From positions 62,001 through 126,000 of the forward strand of contig CAVOXO010000007.1 in assembly GCA_963700425.1 (NCBI GenBank): a DNA stretch of 64,000 nucleotides, in the 5' to 3' direction. The stretch comes from CAVOXO01 sp963700425. Lineage in GTDB: Bacteria > Actinomycetota > Acidimicrobiia > Acidimicrobiales > Microtrichaceae. The first letter of the stretch is position 1. The number at the start of each line of letters is the position of its first letter. Both the position numbers and the translations under genes were made by a program. Below are positions 35,697-44,891 of the stretch, one piece after another. The notes under the pieces are model-generated. The model ran no database searches, was not told the DNA's origin, and worked only from the letters and a program-made list of their open reading frames with translations.

Positions 35697-36734
35697 TCAG
35701 CCCTCGAGTCGCACGTGACCCGAGCCGTCGACGATCCCGCCGATCCGGCGGGCCCGGTGCCCGGATCGTTGAAGGCTGTCGACGGCGGCGGCCACCTGCT
35801 CCTCCGGCACCGCAACGACCATGCCGATACCCAGGTTGAACACCTTCTCCATCTCGGCATCGGCGACGGCGCCCAGTTCCTGGATGCGGGAGAAGATGCG
35901 AGGCCACTCCCACGTGGTCCGGTCGATGACCGCATCCGCGGTGGCGGGGATCATCCGGTTGAGGTTCCCGGCGATCCCTCCCCCGGTGATGTGGGCCACC
36001 GAGTGGACGTCGGCCACCTCCAACAGGGCCGTGACGGCCGGCGCGTAGATGACCGACGGCATGAGCAGCTCGTCGACGACCAGCGGCGCATCGGGGCCGT
36101 CCCAGGCGGGATCGTCGAGGTGGAGTCCGGCCCGTTCGAAGATCACGTGGCGAGCCAGCGAATACCCGTTGGAACGGAGGCCCGGCGACGGCAGACCGAT
36201 CAGCGCGTCACCTGCTGCCACCCTGGAGCCGTCGATGATCCCGGCTCTCTCGACGACGCCGACGGCGAACCCCACGAGGTCGAACTCGCCGTCCTTCATG
36301 GCTCCGGGATGCTCGGCCATCTCTCCGCCGACGAGAGCACAACCCGCCCGACGGCACCCCTCGGCGATCCCCGAGACCAATCGAGCGACGATGTCCGACT
36401 CGAGCCGGCCGATGGAGACGTAGTCGAGGAAGAACAACGGTTCGGCGCCCTGGCACACGAGATCGTCGACGCACATCGCCACCAGATCGAGCCCGATGGT
36501 GTCGTAGCGTCCGGCAGCGGCGGCCACCATCGCCTTCGTTCCGACCCCGTCGGTGGTCGACACCAGAACCGGATCCCGGAAACGGGTTCCGAGAGCGAAC
36601 AGACCTCCGAAACCTCCGATGTCGCCGAGTACCTCGGGCCGGAAGGTCGAACGCACATCGGCCCCGATGGCATCGACCGCGTCCTCGCCGGCGCGTATCG
36701 ACACCCCCGCGCTCTCATAGGTCGCGCCGGTCAC
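35697..36734 (-). CDS. purM: phosphoribosylformylglycinamidine cyclo-ligase (AIR synthetase)
   Basis: Fifth step of purine synthesis, ATP-dependent ring closure of FGAM to AIR. The 345-residue protein shows TYESAGVSIRAGEDAV, DPVLVSTTDGVGTKAMVA (ATP/Mg site), GGEMAEHPG and HITGGGIAGNLNR, all standard. The GTG at 36734 overlaps the purF stop (GTGA). It follows purF in the minus-strand purine run. Confidence 0.95.
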   Translation of the reverse strand: MTGATYESAGVSIRAGEDAVDAIGADVRSTFRPEVLGDIGGFGGLFALGTRFRDPVLVSTTDGVGTKAMVAAAAGRYDTIGLDLVAMCVDDLVCQGAEPLFFLDYVSIGRLESDIVARLVSGIAEGCRRAGCALVGGEMAEHPGAMKDGEFDLVGFAVGVVERAGIIDGSRVAAGDALIGLPSPGLRSNGYSLARHVIFERAGLHLDDPAWDGPDAPLVVDELLMPSVIYAPAVTALLEVADVHSVAHITGGGIAGNLNRMIPATADAVIDRTTWEWPRIFSRIQELGAVADAEMEKVFNLGIGMVVAVPEEQVAAAVDSLQRSGHRARRIGGIVDGSGHVRLEG

Positions 36735-38209
36735 GACACCGACACCTTCACCCCACCCGCCTCGAGGACCCCCTTGTGGAGATCGACGGGAACCGCGACG
36801 GGATAGTCGCCGGTCAGACACGCCGTGCAGAAACCGGCTTCGGGTGCGCCCGTCGCCGTGACGAGTCGCGACAGCTCGAGATAGCTGAGGGTGTCGACTC
36901 CGAGGTACTCCTGGATCTCGTCGACATTCATCCGCGACGCCAGCAGCTCGTCGGGCGTGCCGGTGTCCATCCCGTAGAAGCACGGCCAGCGGTAGGGCGG
37001 CGACGAGATACGGAGGTGGATCTCGACGGCTCCGGCGTCGCGCAACATCTCGATCATGGCGCGGGTCGTGGTGCCCCGGACGATCGAGTCGTCGACGACC
37101 ACCAGCCGCTTGCCCACGATGTTCTCGCGCAGCGGGTTCAGCTTCATCCGCACACCGAGCGCCCGCATCTCCTGACTCGGCGCGATGAAGGTCCGGCCGA
37201 TGTAGCGGTTCTTGACGAGCCCGTGTCCGAAGGCGATCCCCGACGCCCGGCTGTAGCCCTCCGCCGCGGGGATGCCGGACTCGGGTACGCCGACCACCAG
37301 GTCGGCAACGACGGGGGCCTGGGTGGCCAGTTGTTCGCCCATCCGGACCCGGGCGGCGTGGACGTTGTGCCCGTAGAGCGAAGTGTCGGGGCGGGCGAAG
37401 TAGACGAACTCGAAGAGGCACAGGGTGGGGTTGATCCGCTCGTCGGGGAACGGCCGCGACGAGCGGACTCCCCCGGCGTCGATCACGACCATCTCACCCG
37501 GCTCGATCTCCCGCACGAACCGGGCCCCGACGATGTCGAGGGCGGGCGATTCGGACGCCAGGACCCATCCGCCGTCGAGCTCACCGAGACAGAGAGGGCG
37601 GAAACCGTTGGGGTCGCGAACGCCGACGATCGACGATGCATCGGTCAGGACCAGGGAGAACGCCCCCTGCATCGAGGGCAGCACCGCCGTGAGCGCCCCT
37701 TCCAGCTCGTGGCCCTCACACCGCGGCTTGTCGTTCAGATGCATCGACACCAGCTCGGCCATGAGGTCGGTATCGGACGTCACGAACCCCGGGAGCATCC
37801 CGGCGGCCTCGGCGAGCGCCGCGGTGTTGGTCAGGTTTCCGTTGTGCGCGAGGGCGAACTGGGTGTGGCCGATGTCCCGGAAGGCGGGTTGGGAGTTCTG
37901 CCAGGCCGAACTGCCGGTGGTCGAGTACCGGGTGTGTCCGATGGCGATGTCGCCGTCGAGCGCTCCGAGAGTGCGATCGTCGAAGACCGAGGACACCAGC
38001 CCCATGTCCTTGACGACGGTGACCTCCTCGCCGTTCGACGACGCGATGCCGGCCGACTCCTGGCCCCGGTGCTGGAGGGCGAAGATGCCGAGATAGCAGA
38101 GGTGGGCGGCATGACGGCCCGGGGCGAAGACGCCGAAGACGCCACAGGCCTCTTTCGGCGTGTCGTCGTCGGCGTCGACGACGCCGGCGTGGGGGGGCTC
38201 GCCCGTCAT
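36731..38209 (-). CDS. purF: amidophosphoribosyltransferase
   Basis: Commits PRPP to purine synthesis using glutamine. The N-terminal nucleophile Cys lies in KEACGVFGVFAPG after a leader that is probably removed as a propeptide. The glutaminase loop ALQHRGQESAGIA and GHTRYSTTGSS, and the PRPP site RLVVVDDSIVRGTT, are intact. The tail carries two Cys (GFCTACLTGDY) and further Cys in the family's Fe-S positions. I choose the ATG at 38209 because GGAGA sits a few bases upstream; an in-frame start at 38233 exists. Confidence 0.94.
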   Translation of the reverse strand: MTGEPPHAGVVDADDDTPKEACGVFGVFAPGRHAAHLCYLGIFALQHRGQESAGIASSNGEEVTVVKDMGLVSSVFDDRTLGALDGDIAIGHTRYSTTGSSAWQNSQPAFRDIGHTQFALAHNGNLTNTAALAEAAGMLPGFVTSDTDLMAELVSMHLNDKPRCEGHELEGALTAVLPSMQGAFSLVLTDASSIVGVRDPNGFRPLCLGELDGGWVLASESPALDIVGARFVREIEPGEMVVIDAGGVRSSRPFPDERINPTLCLFEFVYFARPDTSLYGHNVHAARVRMGEQLATQAPVVADLVVGVPESGIPAAEGYSRASGIAFGHGLVKNRYIGRTFIAPSQEMRALGVRMKLNPLRENIVGKRLVVVDDSIVRGTTTRAMIEMLRDAGAVEIHLRISSPPYRWPCFYGMDTGTPDELLASRMNVDEIQEYLGVDTLSYLELSRLVTATGAPEAGFCTACLTGDYPVAVPVDLHKGVLEAGGVKVSVS

Positions 38210-38312
38210 CGTTCTCCGATCGACCGGCGACACGGTTCGTCCGACGGCCTCGCGGGTTCGTCCACGACGTCATGCTCGCACACGACCGCCCCGGGGGCGA
38301 AGCGCATCGGGG

Positions 38313-40553
38313 TCAGCCCTGGGCGGTGCCCGATCCCAGTGCGTCGGGAAGCACCGAGCGCCAGCGATCGACCGCCTCCGCGAGTGACACGTCGAGCAGT
38401 CCCTTGACGCTCAACCGGTCGCCGGATGCCACGCCGAGTTGCGTCACGGACACTCCGCCGAGCGCGGCCTGGTCGACGATCTGACGGGCCCGGTCGGCCG
38501 GGACGCACACCAGAGCCCGGCCGGCCCCCTCGGAGAACAGGGCGGCGTGGTCGGCGATCCGGGCGACGCTGAAGCCAACGCCCGATGCGACCGCCATCTC
38601 GGCCAGAGCGAGGCCGACGCCCCCGCTCGAGACATCGTGGCACCCCTCGACCACTCCCTCGGCGACGAGGTCGCGTAGGAAGCCGCCGACCCGTGACACC
38701 GCGTCGAGGTCGAGACGGGGAAGCGAACCTCGCCGGTGGCCCATCGAGCGGGCCCACAGAGACCCCGACAGCTCGGGTTCGCCCTCACCGAGCAGGAGGA
38801 TGCGTCCTCCCTCGGAGAGTCCCACACCGGGCGGGGGGGAATCGAGGCGGGCGACGATTCCGAGGGTCGCCACCACCGGCGTGGGATCGATATCGGCGCC
38901 ACGGCTCTCGTTGTAGAGGCTGACGTTTCCGCCGATGACGGGCAGGCCGAACGCCGTGCATGCCTCCGACATCCCGTCGATCGCCTCGGAGAGCTGCCAC
39001 ATCACCTCGGGGTGTTCGGGATTCCCGAAGTTGAGGCAGTTCACCACGGCCATCGGTGTCGCTCCGACCGTCGCGAGGTTCATCACCGACTCCGCCACGA
39101 TCATCGCGGCACCCACCCTGGGATCCACCGCGCACCACCGATGGTTGCCGTCACTCGTGAGAGCGAGGCCACGACCGGTGTCACGACCGGTGTCGGGGTG
39201 TTTGAGCCGCAGCACCGTGGCGTCTGCACCAGGCCCCTCGACGGTGTTGAGGAACAACTGGTGGTCGTACTGCGACCACACCCACGAGGAATCGCACAGC
39301 ATCGCCAGGAGGTCGTCGCCGGCGTCGCCGGGCGCCTGCAGGGAGTTGGCCGAGTCGCGCCGGGCATCGTCGAGATCGGCCGGCGGGGCGAGGGGGCGCT
39401 GATAGAGCGGGGCGTCCTCGTGCAACGAGGAGGCGGGCACCGTTCCCAGGACCTCGGCAGCCTCGGCGCCGGCGGGCGCGTCACAGTCCAGGATCCTCAG
39501 CGCACCACCTTCGGTCACCTCCCCGATGACCGAGGCCCGGACCTCCCAGCGACCGCAGATCTCCAGGACGGCATCGAGATTGCCGGGCTCGACGATGGCG
39601 AGCATCCGTTCCTGGGACTCCGACGTCATGACCTCGAAGGCCTCCATCCCCTCTTCGCGCCGTGCGACCGCCCCCACGAAGACGTCCATTCCCACACCGC
39701 CCCGGCTCGCTGTCTCCGACGTCGCACAGGCCAGACCCGCGCCACCCAGATCCTGGATGCCCACCACATGGTGGGCATCGAGGAGCTCGAGGCATGCCTC
39801 GATCAACCGCTTCTCCTCGAAAGGGTCGCCCACCTGAACCGACGGTCGCTTCGCTTCGTCCTCCTCGGTCTCACCGAATCCCGCCGACGCGAGGACCGAT
39901 ACCCCACCGATGCCGTCCCGGCCGGTCGCATTGCCCAGGAGAACCGCCAGGTTGCCGACGCCCGACGCCTGCCCGAGCACCAGGCGGTCGTGAGGAAGGA
40001 CGCCGAGGCAGAACACGTTGACCAGTGGGTTGTCCTGGTAGGTCGCATCGAAGACGACTTCGCCGCCGACCGTGGGAACTCCCACTGAATTCCCGTAGCC
40101 GGAGACGCCGGATACCACCCCTTCGGCGATCCATCGGCTCCGGGCGTCGTCGAGCGGCCCGAATCGGAGAGGGTCCATCAGCGCGATGGGTCGGGCGCCC
40201 ATCGTGAAGATGTCGCGAAGGATTCCACCGACTCCGGTGGCGGCACCCTCATAGGGTTCGATGGCAGAGGGATGGTTGTGCGATTCGATACGCATGGCGA
40301 CGGCGATCCCGTCGCCCACGTCCACCACGCCGGCGTTCTCACCCGGACCGACCATGACCCACTCGGCCTCGGTGGGAAAGCGACGGAGGTGGACGCGTGA
40401 CGACTTGTACGAACAATGCTCCGACCACATGACCGAATACATCGCCAACTCGAGATGATTGGGGTCGCGACCGAGGATCCTCTGCACATCGTCGAACTCC
40501 TCGTCGGTGAGGCCGAGGGCCCGGTGGAGCGGTTCGTCGTTCGACGCGTTCAT
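38313..40553 (-). CDS. purL: phosphoribosylformylglycinamidine synthase subunit PurL (small type)
   Basis: The 746-residue synthetase subunit that works with PurS and PurQ to make FGAM. Family marks include [64 protein letters not shown] and [14 protein letters not shown], with the repeat-half counterparts NCLNFGNPE and [10 protein letters not shown]. The ATG at 40553 is supported by a -10 box 7 nt upstream. It is separated from purQ and purS by an opposite-strand gene, unlike the usual purSQL operon. Confidence 0.95.
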   Translation of the reverse strand: MNASNDEPLHRALGLTDEEFDDVQRILGRDPNHLELAMYSVMWSEHCSYKSSRVHLRRFPTEAEWVMVGPGENAGVVDVGDGIAVAMRIESHNHPSAIEPYEGAATGVGGILRDIFTMGARPIALMDPLRFGPLDDARSRWIAEGVVSGVSGYGNSVGVPTVGGEVVFDATYQDNPLVNVFCLGVLPHDRLVLGQASGVGNLAVLLGNATGRDGIGGVSVLASAGFGETEEDEAKRPSVQVGDPFEEKRLIEACLELLDAHHVVGIQDLGGAGLACATSETASRGGVGMDVFVGAVARREEGMEAFEVMTSESQERMLAIVEPGNLDAVLEICGRWEVRASVIGEVTEGGALRILDCDAPAGAEAAEVLGTVPASSLHEDAPLYQRPLAPPADLDDARRDSANSLQAPGDAGDDLLAMLCDSSWVWSQYDHQLFLNTVEGPGADATVLRLKHPDTGRDTGRGLALTSDGNHRWCAVDPRVGAAMIVAESVMNLATVGATPMAVVNCLNFGNPEHPEVMWQLSEAIDGMSEACTAFGLPVIGGNVSLYNESRGADIDPTPVVATLGIVARLDSPPPGVGLSEGGRILLLGEGEPELSGSLWARSMGHRRGSLPRLDLDAVSRVGGFLRDLVAEGVVEGCHDVSSGGVGLALAEMAVASGVGFSVARIADHAALFSEGAGRALVCVPADRARQIVDQAALGGVSVTQLGVASGDRLSVKGLLDVSLAEAVDRWRSVLPDALGSGTAQG

Positions 40554-40560
40554 GGCGCGG

Positions 40561-40566
40561 AGGCTA
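40561..40566 (-). promoter_or_regulatory. -10 box (TAGCCT) for leaderless purL
   Basis: Minus-strand TAGCCT ends 7 nt before the purL ATG at 40553, so purL-purF-purM have their own promoter. The interval to the divergent gene at 40704 is notably AT-richer (about 40636-40690) than its surroundings. Confidence 0.5.
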
Positions 40567-40703
40567 GCCGTCACTCGGAGTGGTCGAGAACGCTCCCAGG
40601 GGGCAGCGATCACTGGGACAAATCGCCCGCGACGTCTTTCGTTCAATATTGCCTAAGATGGCTCCGAAATATCCACCTGACTTACCTCCAAAGTTGGTTC
40701 CAC

Positions 40704-41114
40704 ATGAGCACACCCACCCGCCGAAAGAAGATGAGTGACGAGCACAAAGAAGCGCTCGCTCGCGGCCGCCAGTTGAGCCGTACGGTCAACTCGTATCTCA
40801 CGGCCCTCGAGGACAACCGTCCGAAGAGGGGCCGTAAGAGGACGCCTGAATCGATCCAAAAGCGCTTGGCGGCCATTGACGCCGCGCTGCCCGACGCTTC
40901 TCCCGTCAAGCGGCTTCAACTGACCCAGGAACGGATCGACCTCGAGGCCGAGCTGGCCGCCATGAGCAGCTCGACCGACACCGCCGATCTCGACTCGCTC
41001 CAGAAGGACTTCGTCGCCATCGCGAAGGAGTACTCCGACTCGCAAGGCATCACCCGCGCCGCCTGGCGCGAACTCGGCGTGCCGGCGTCCGTGCTCCGCT
41101 CCGCAGGCATCTGA
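40704..41114 (+). CDS. conserved-looking basic protein with AT-hook-like motif, unknown function
   Basis: A 136-residue hydrophilic, mostly helical protein. The basic block NRPKRGRKRTPESIQKRLAAI is AT-hook-like. A coiled-coil-prone stretch follows (PVKRLQLTQERIDLEAELAAM), and a C-terminal motif (YSDSQGITRAAWRELGVPASVLRSAGI) looks like a small helix-turn-helix or Lsr2-like end. This suggests DNA binding, possibly nucleoid-associated, but I cannot name a family. It lies alone on the plus strand between purL and purQ, with an AT-rich leader and codon use similar to its neighbours. Confidence 0.75.
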   Translation: MSTPTRRKKMSDEHKEALARGRQLSRTVNSYLTALEDNRPKRGRKRTPESIQKRLAAIDAALPDASPVKRLQLTQERIDLEAELAAMSSSTDTADLDSLQKDFVAIAKEYSDSQGITRAAWRELGVPASVLRSAGI

Positions 41115-41136
41115 CCGTCGGCGTCGGCGCCGGGGC

Positions 41137-41814
41137 CTAGAGGGAGGCTCCGGCGTCCACCGACAGCAGGGATGCGAACAGGGTCCGCCCGTCGGTGGAT
41201 CCGAGCAGCGGATTGCAGGCGCGCTCCGGATGGGGCATGAGACCGACGACATTGCGGCCCACAGAACAGATACCGGCGATGTCATCGGTCGATCCGTTGG
41301 GGTTGTCGACGTAGCGGAACACGATGCGGTCGTCACCCCTGAGTTCCGCGAGAGTCTCCGGCGAGCACGTGTAATTACCCTCGAAATGATTGATGGGAAT
41401 CGACAGAACGTCGCCGACGCTCGCCGATGAAGTGAGAACCGAGTTCACGGATTCCACGCGAAGACTCGCAGGGGCACATCGGAATTTCAATCCGGCGTTC
41501 TTCTGCAATGCCCCGGGAAGCAGGCCGGCCTCGGTGAGGATCTGGAAGCCGTTGCAGATGCCCACCACCGGCCCTCCCTCTGCGGCAAACTCGGCGACCG
41601 CTCCCATCGCCGCAGAGAACCGTGCGAGCGCACCGGGGCGGAGATAATCACCGTGCGCGAACCCGCCGGGAACCACGACGGCGTCGACTCCGGCCAGGTC
41701 GTGATCGTGGTGCCACAGGAGCTCCGCCTGCCCGCCGAGATCATCGATCGCTTCGACCACGTCGAGTTCGCAGTTCGAACCCGGAAAGACGATGACGCCG
41801 ACCCGCGTGGCCAC
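41137..41814 (-). CDS. purQ: phosphoribosylformylglycinamidine synthase subunit PurQ
   Basis: Glutaminase subunit supplying ammonia to PurL. The class I glutamine amidotransferase triad is present: Cys in VVGICNGFQILTEAGLL, His and Glu in GLMPHPERACNPLLG. The N-terminus VGVIVFPGSNCELDVVEAI and the VVVPGGFAHGDYLRPGALA motif are typical. It is 225 residues and lies 2 nt from purS. Confidence 0.95.
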   Translation of the reverse strand: MATRVGVIVFPGSNCELDVVEAIDDLGGQAELLWHHDHDLAGVDAVVVPGGFAHGDYLRPGALARFSAAMGAVAEFAAEGGPVVGICNGFQILTEAGLLPGALQKNAGLKFRCAPASLRVESVNSVLTSSASVGDVLSIPINHFEGNYTCSPETLAELRGDDRIVFRYVDNPNGSTDDIAGICSVGRNVVGLMPHPERACNPLLGSTDGRTLFASLLSVDAGASL

Positions 41815-41816
41815 CG

Positions 41817-42077
41817 TCAGCCACCAGCGACGGGCGACAGTGCGATGTCGGCCGACTCGATGACCGGGTTGGTCAGAAGGCGATCGCAGAGATCACGGAC
41901 GGTGCCCGTCGCGGACGCCTCGTCGGGGGAGTCGATCGAGAAGCGAATGCTCTTTCCGACCCGAACTCCCGACACGCCCTCGAACCCGAGAGCCGGCAGC
42001 GACCTCTCCACCGTGGAGCCCGCCGGATCGGAGATGCCGGGACGCAATTGAACGTCCACCACCACGTCGAAGATCAT
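41817..42077 (-). CDS. purS: phosphoribosylformylglycinamidine synthase subunit PurS
   Basis: The small structural subunit that bridges PurL and PurQ. The 86-residue protein has the family opening MIFDVVVDVQLRPGISDPAG and the VGKSIRFSID strand. I choose the ATG at 42077 instead of an in-frame start at 42095 because GGGAG sits 9 nt upstream and the family N-terminus begins there. Confidence 0.93.
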   Translation of the reverse strand: MIFDVVVDVQLRPGISDPAGSTVERSLPALGFEGVSGVRVGKSIRFSIDSPDEASATGTVRDLCDRLLTNPVIESADIALSPVAGG

Positions 42078-42107
42078 GCCGACACTCTCCCACACCCCGA
42101 CGGGCGC

Positions 42108-42983
42108 TCAGGCCCCCGGCCAGTCGGCCAGGGATCGACCGGAGATGCGCTCGTACGCCTCGGTGTAACGACGTGTGGACGCCTCGACGACCGCTGTCGG
42201 CAGCTCCGGCGGCGGCGGGGTCTTGTCCCAGTCCAGCCCCTCGAGATAGTCCCGAACCGGCTGCTTGTCGAAGCTGGGCGGCGTGGAACCGGGGGTCCAG
42301 CTCTCGGCGGGCCAGAACCGCGAGGAATCGGGGGTGAGCACCTCGTCGGCCAGCACCAACTCGCCCCCCACCATCCCCATCTCGAACTTCGTGTCAGCAA
42401 TGATGATCCCGCGTTCGGCCGCATACGCGGCGCCCCTGCGGTACAGGTCGACCGAGATGTCGCGAGCCCGTTCCGCCAGGTCCCCGCCGATCAGGTCGGC
42501 AGCCTCGTCGAAGGAGATATTGACGTCGTGGCCCTCGTCCGCCTTCGTGGACGGGGTGAACACCGGCTCCGGCAGACGATCCGACTCCACGAGTCCGACC
42601 GGCAGTTCCGTGCCATGCATGGTGCCGTTCTGGCGGTACTCCTTCCATGCGGAACCGGAGAGGTGGCCCCTGACGATGCACTCGATGGGCAGCATCTCGG
42701 CACGATGACAGAGCATCGAGCGCCCGGCTGCCTCGGCGGTGCGAGCTCCGGCCGGGAAGTCGTCGATATCGGTGGAGATGAGGTGACTCCCCACCGCGTC
42801 GGAGAACATCTCGAACCAGAATGCGCTCATCGCGGTGAGCACCCGACCCTTGTCAGGGACGGGCTGGTCCATGACGACATCGAACGCGGAGATGCGGTCG
42901 GACGCCACCAACAGCAGCCGGCCATCGCCGGCGTCGTAGATGTCGCGGACCTTGCCGGAATAGATGTGAGGGAGATCGATCAC
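42108..42983 (-). CDS. purC: SAICAR synthetase
   Basis: Joins aspartate to CAIR in purine synthesis. The 291-residue protein carries YSGKVRDIYDAGDGRLLLVASDRISAFD, ECIVRGHLSGSAWKEY and the metal/aspartate region DTKFEMG. The GTG at 42983 follows an AGGAGC ribosome site that overlaps the purB stop. The length matches the longer actinobacterial/yeast-type form. Confidence 0.94.
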   Translation of the reverse strand: MIDLPHIYSGKVRDIYDAGDGRLLLVASDRISAFDVVMDQPVPDKGRVLTAMSAFWFEMFSDAVGSHLISTDIDDFPAGARTAEAAGRSMLCHRAEMLPIECIVRGHLSGSAWKEYRQNGTMHGTELPVGLVESDRLPEPVFTPSTKADEGHDVNISFDEAADLIGGDLAERARDISVDLYRRGAAYAAERGIIIADTKFEMGMVGGELVLADEVLTPDSSRFWPAESWTPGSTPPSFDKQPVRDYLEGLDWDKTPPPPELPTAVVEASTRRYTEAYERISGRSLADWPGA

Positions 42984-42990
42984 GTTGCTC

Positions 42991-44442
42991 CTAGAGGATG
43001 GGATGGGGCTGATAGCCCGCTGCCGTCGGGAAACGGTGCTCGAGGCGCTCGACCTCGGCGCAGAAGGCGTCGACCTGTGCGACCGCGTTGCCGGTGAAGC
43101 TCATCGGTTCCTCCAACAACGCGTCGAGAACCGCCCGGTCGATGGCGAGACGGGGGTCGGCGGCCACCCGATCGAGGAGATCGTTGTGCTCGGCCCCGTG
43201 CTCGCGCATGTCCAGCGCCACCGCCACCGCGTGTTCCTTGATCGCCTCGTGGGCGTCTTCGCGGCCGACCCCGGCCTTCACGGCGGCCATCAGCAGCTTG
43301 GTGGTGACGAGAAAGGGCAGATACCTCTCGAGCTCGCGGTCGATGACGGCGGGGTAGTCGCCGAACTCGTCGAGAACCGTCAGGGTCGTCTCCAACAGGC
43401 CGTCGATGGCGAAGAACGAATCGGGAAGCGCCACGCGACGCACGACCGAGCAGGAGACGTCGCCCTCGTTCCACTGATCGCCGGCGAGTCCGTCCACCAT
43501 CGTCAGGTAGCCCGACAGGATGGTCCTGAATCCGACGATGCGCTCACAACTACGGCTGTTCATCTTGTGGGGCATCGCCGAGCTGCCGACCTGGCCCGGC
43601 TTGAAACCCTCGGTGGCCAGCTCGTGACCCGCCATGAGTCTCAAGGTGGTCGCCATCGATGCAGGACCCGATGCGACCTGACACAGTGCGGCGACCACAT
43701 CGAGGTCCAATGACCGCGGATAGACCTGACCCACGCTGCCGAGAACCGCGGTGAAGCCCAGGTGCTCGGCGACACGGGATTCGAGCGTCGCCATCTTGAG
43801 CGGGTCCCCGCCCAGGAGATCGAGCTGGTCCTGTTGGGTGCCGACCGGCCCCTTGAGGCCCCTCAGGGGATAGCGCTCCAGCAGATTCTCGATCCGCTCG
43901 AACGCCACCAGCATCTCCTGGCCGACATTGGCGAAACGCTTGCCCAGCGTCGTCATCTGCGCCGCGACGTTGTGGCTGCGACCGGTCAGGGGTTGCTCGG
44001 AGTAGTGCGCGGCCCTCATGGCCAGGCGTACGAGAACCGCGACCATGCGGTCGCGCACGAGTTCCAGCGAACGCCTGACCTGGACCTGCTCGACGTTCTC
44101 GGTGAGGTCCCTCGAGGTCATGCCCTTGTGGATGTGTTCGGTCCCGGCGAGGGCACAGAACTCGTCGATGCGTGCCTTGACGTCGTGGCGGGTGATTCGC
44201 TCGCGCTCTGCGATCGAGTCGAGGTCGACCCGATCGACCACCGAGCGGTACGCCTCGACGACCCCGTCGGGAAGATCGAGACCCAGTGTCGTCTGAGCCT
44301 CGAGGACGGCGATCCACAGCTCGCGCTCGGCGATCACCTTGGCCCGCGGCGACCACAGGGCCTCCATGGCCGCAGACGCGTAGCGCGATGCGAGAACGTC
44401 GGGAATGACGTCTCCCCTCCGCGACGACGCGCCGTCGGCCAT
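42991..44442 (-). CDS. purB: adenylosuccinate lyase
   Basis: Cleaves both SAICAR and adenylosuccinate, so it acts twice in purine synthesis. The 483-residue protein has TGRSHNVAAQMTTLGKRFA, with the catalytic His region, and the superfamily signature GSSAMPHKMNSRSCERI holding the catalytic Ser. The ATG overlaps the purE stop by one base (TGATG-type junction). Two stop-start junctions of a few bases tie it to purE and purC. Confidence 0.95.
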   Translation of the reverse strand: MADGASSRRGDVIPDVLASRYASAAMEALWSPRAKVIAERELWIAVLEAQTTLGLDLPDGVVEAYRSVVDRVDLDSIAERERITRHDVKARIDEFCALAGTEHIHKGMTSRDLTENVEQVQVRRSLELVRDRMVAVLVRLAMRAAHYSEQPLTGRSHNVAAQMTTLGKRFANVGQEMLVAFERIENLLERYPLRGLKGPVGTQQDQLDLLGGDPLKMATLESRVAEHLGFTAVLGSVGQVYPRSLDLDVVAALCQVASGPASMATTLRLMAGHELATEGFKPGQVGSSAMPHKMNSRSCERIVGFRTILSGYLTMVDGLAGDQWNEGDVSCSVVRRVALPDSFFAIDGLLETTLTVLDEFGDYPAVIDRELERYLPFLVTTKLLMAAVKAGVGREDAHEAIKEHAVAVALDMREHGAEHNDLLDRVAADPRLAIDRAVLDALLEEPMSFTGNAVAQVDAFCAEVERLEHRFPTAAGYQPHPIL

Positions 44443-44891
44443 CAGCGTCCCGCCATCTCTTCGCGGTGGGCCGCCAGTCGGGCCGCAAGATCGGCATCGG
44501 TGATCGCCAGCATCTGGACAACCAGCAGCGCGGCATTCTGCGAACCGTTGATGGCCACGGTCGCCACCGGGATTCCCTTCGGCATCTGCACCGTGGAATA
44601 GAGGGCGTCGACCCCGTCGAGCCCGCCGCCCGACAAGGGGACGCCGACAACCGGAAGGGTCGTGTTCGCGGCGACGGCGCCCGCGAGGTGCGCGGCCATC
44701 CCTGCCCCGCAGATGAACGCCACGTATCCCTCGTCACGGGCGGCGCGGGTGAACGCGGCCACGGCCTCGGGAGTGCGATGCGCGGACATGACCCGCACGT
44801 CGGCCTCGATCCCGAACGTCTCGAGGGTCTCGGCCGCAGGGGCCATCTTCTCGCTGTCGGACGCCGAACCCATCAGAATCGCAACCTTCAC
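44442..44891 (-). CDS. purE: 5-carboxyaminoimidazole ribonucleotide mutase
   Basis: Class I PurE, converting N5-CAIR to CAIR. The 149-residue protein contains the hallmark ILMGSASDSEKM, RVMSAHRTPEAV and ICGAGMAAHLAGAVAA. No purK is in the window, though a class I PurE normally depends on it. The GTG at 44891 overlaps the purD stop by 4 bases. Confidence 0.95.
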   Translation of the reverse strand: MKVAILMGSASDSEKMAPAAETLETFGIEADVRVMSAHRTPEAVAAFTRAARDEGYVAFICGAGMAAHLAGAVAANTTLPVVGVPLSGGGLDGVDALYSTVQMPKGIPVATVAINGSQNAALLVVQMLAITDADLAARLAAHREEMAGR

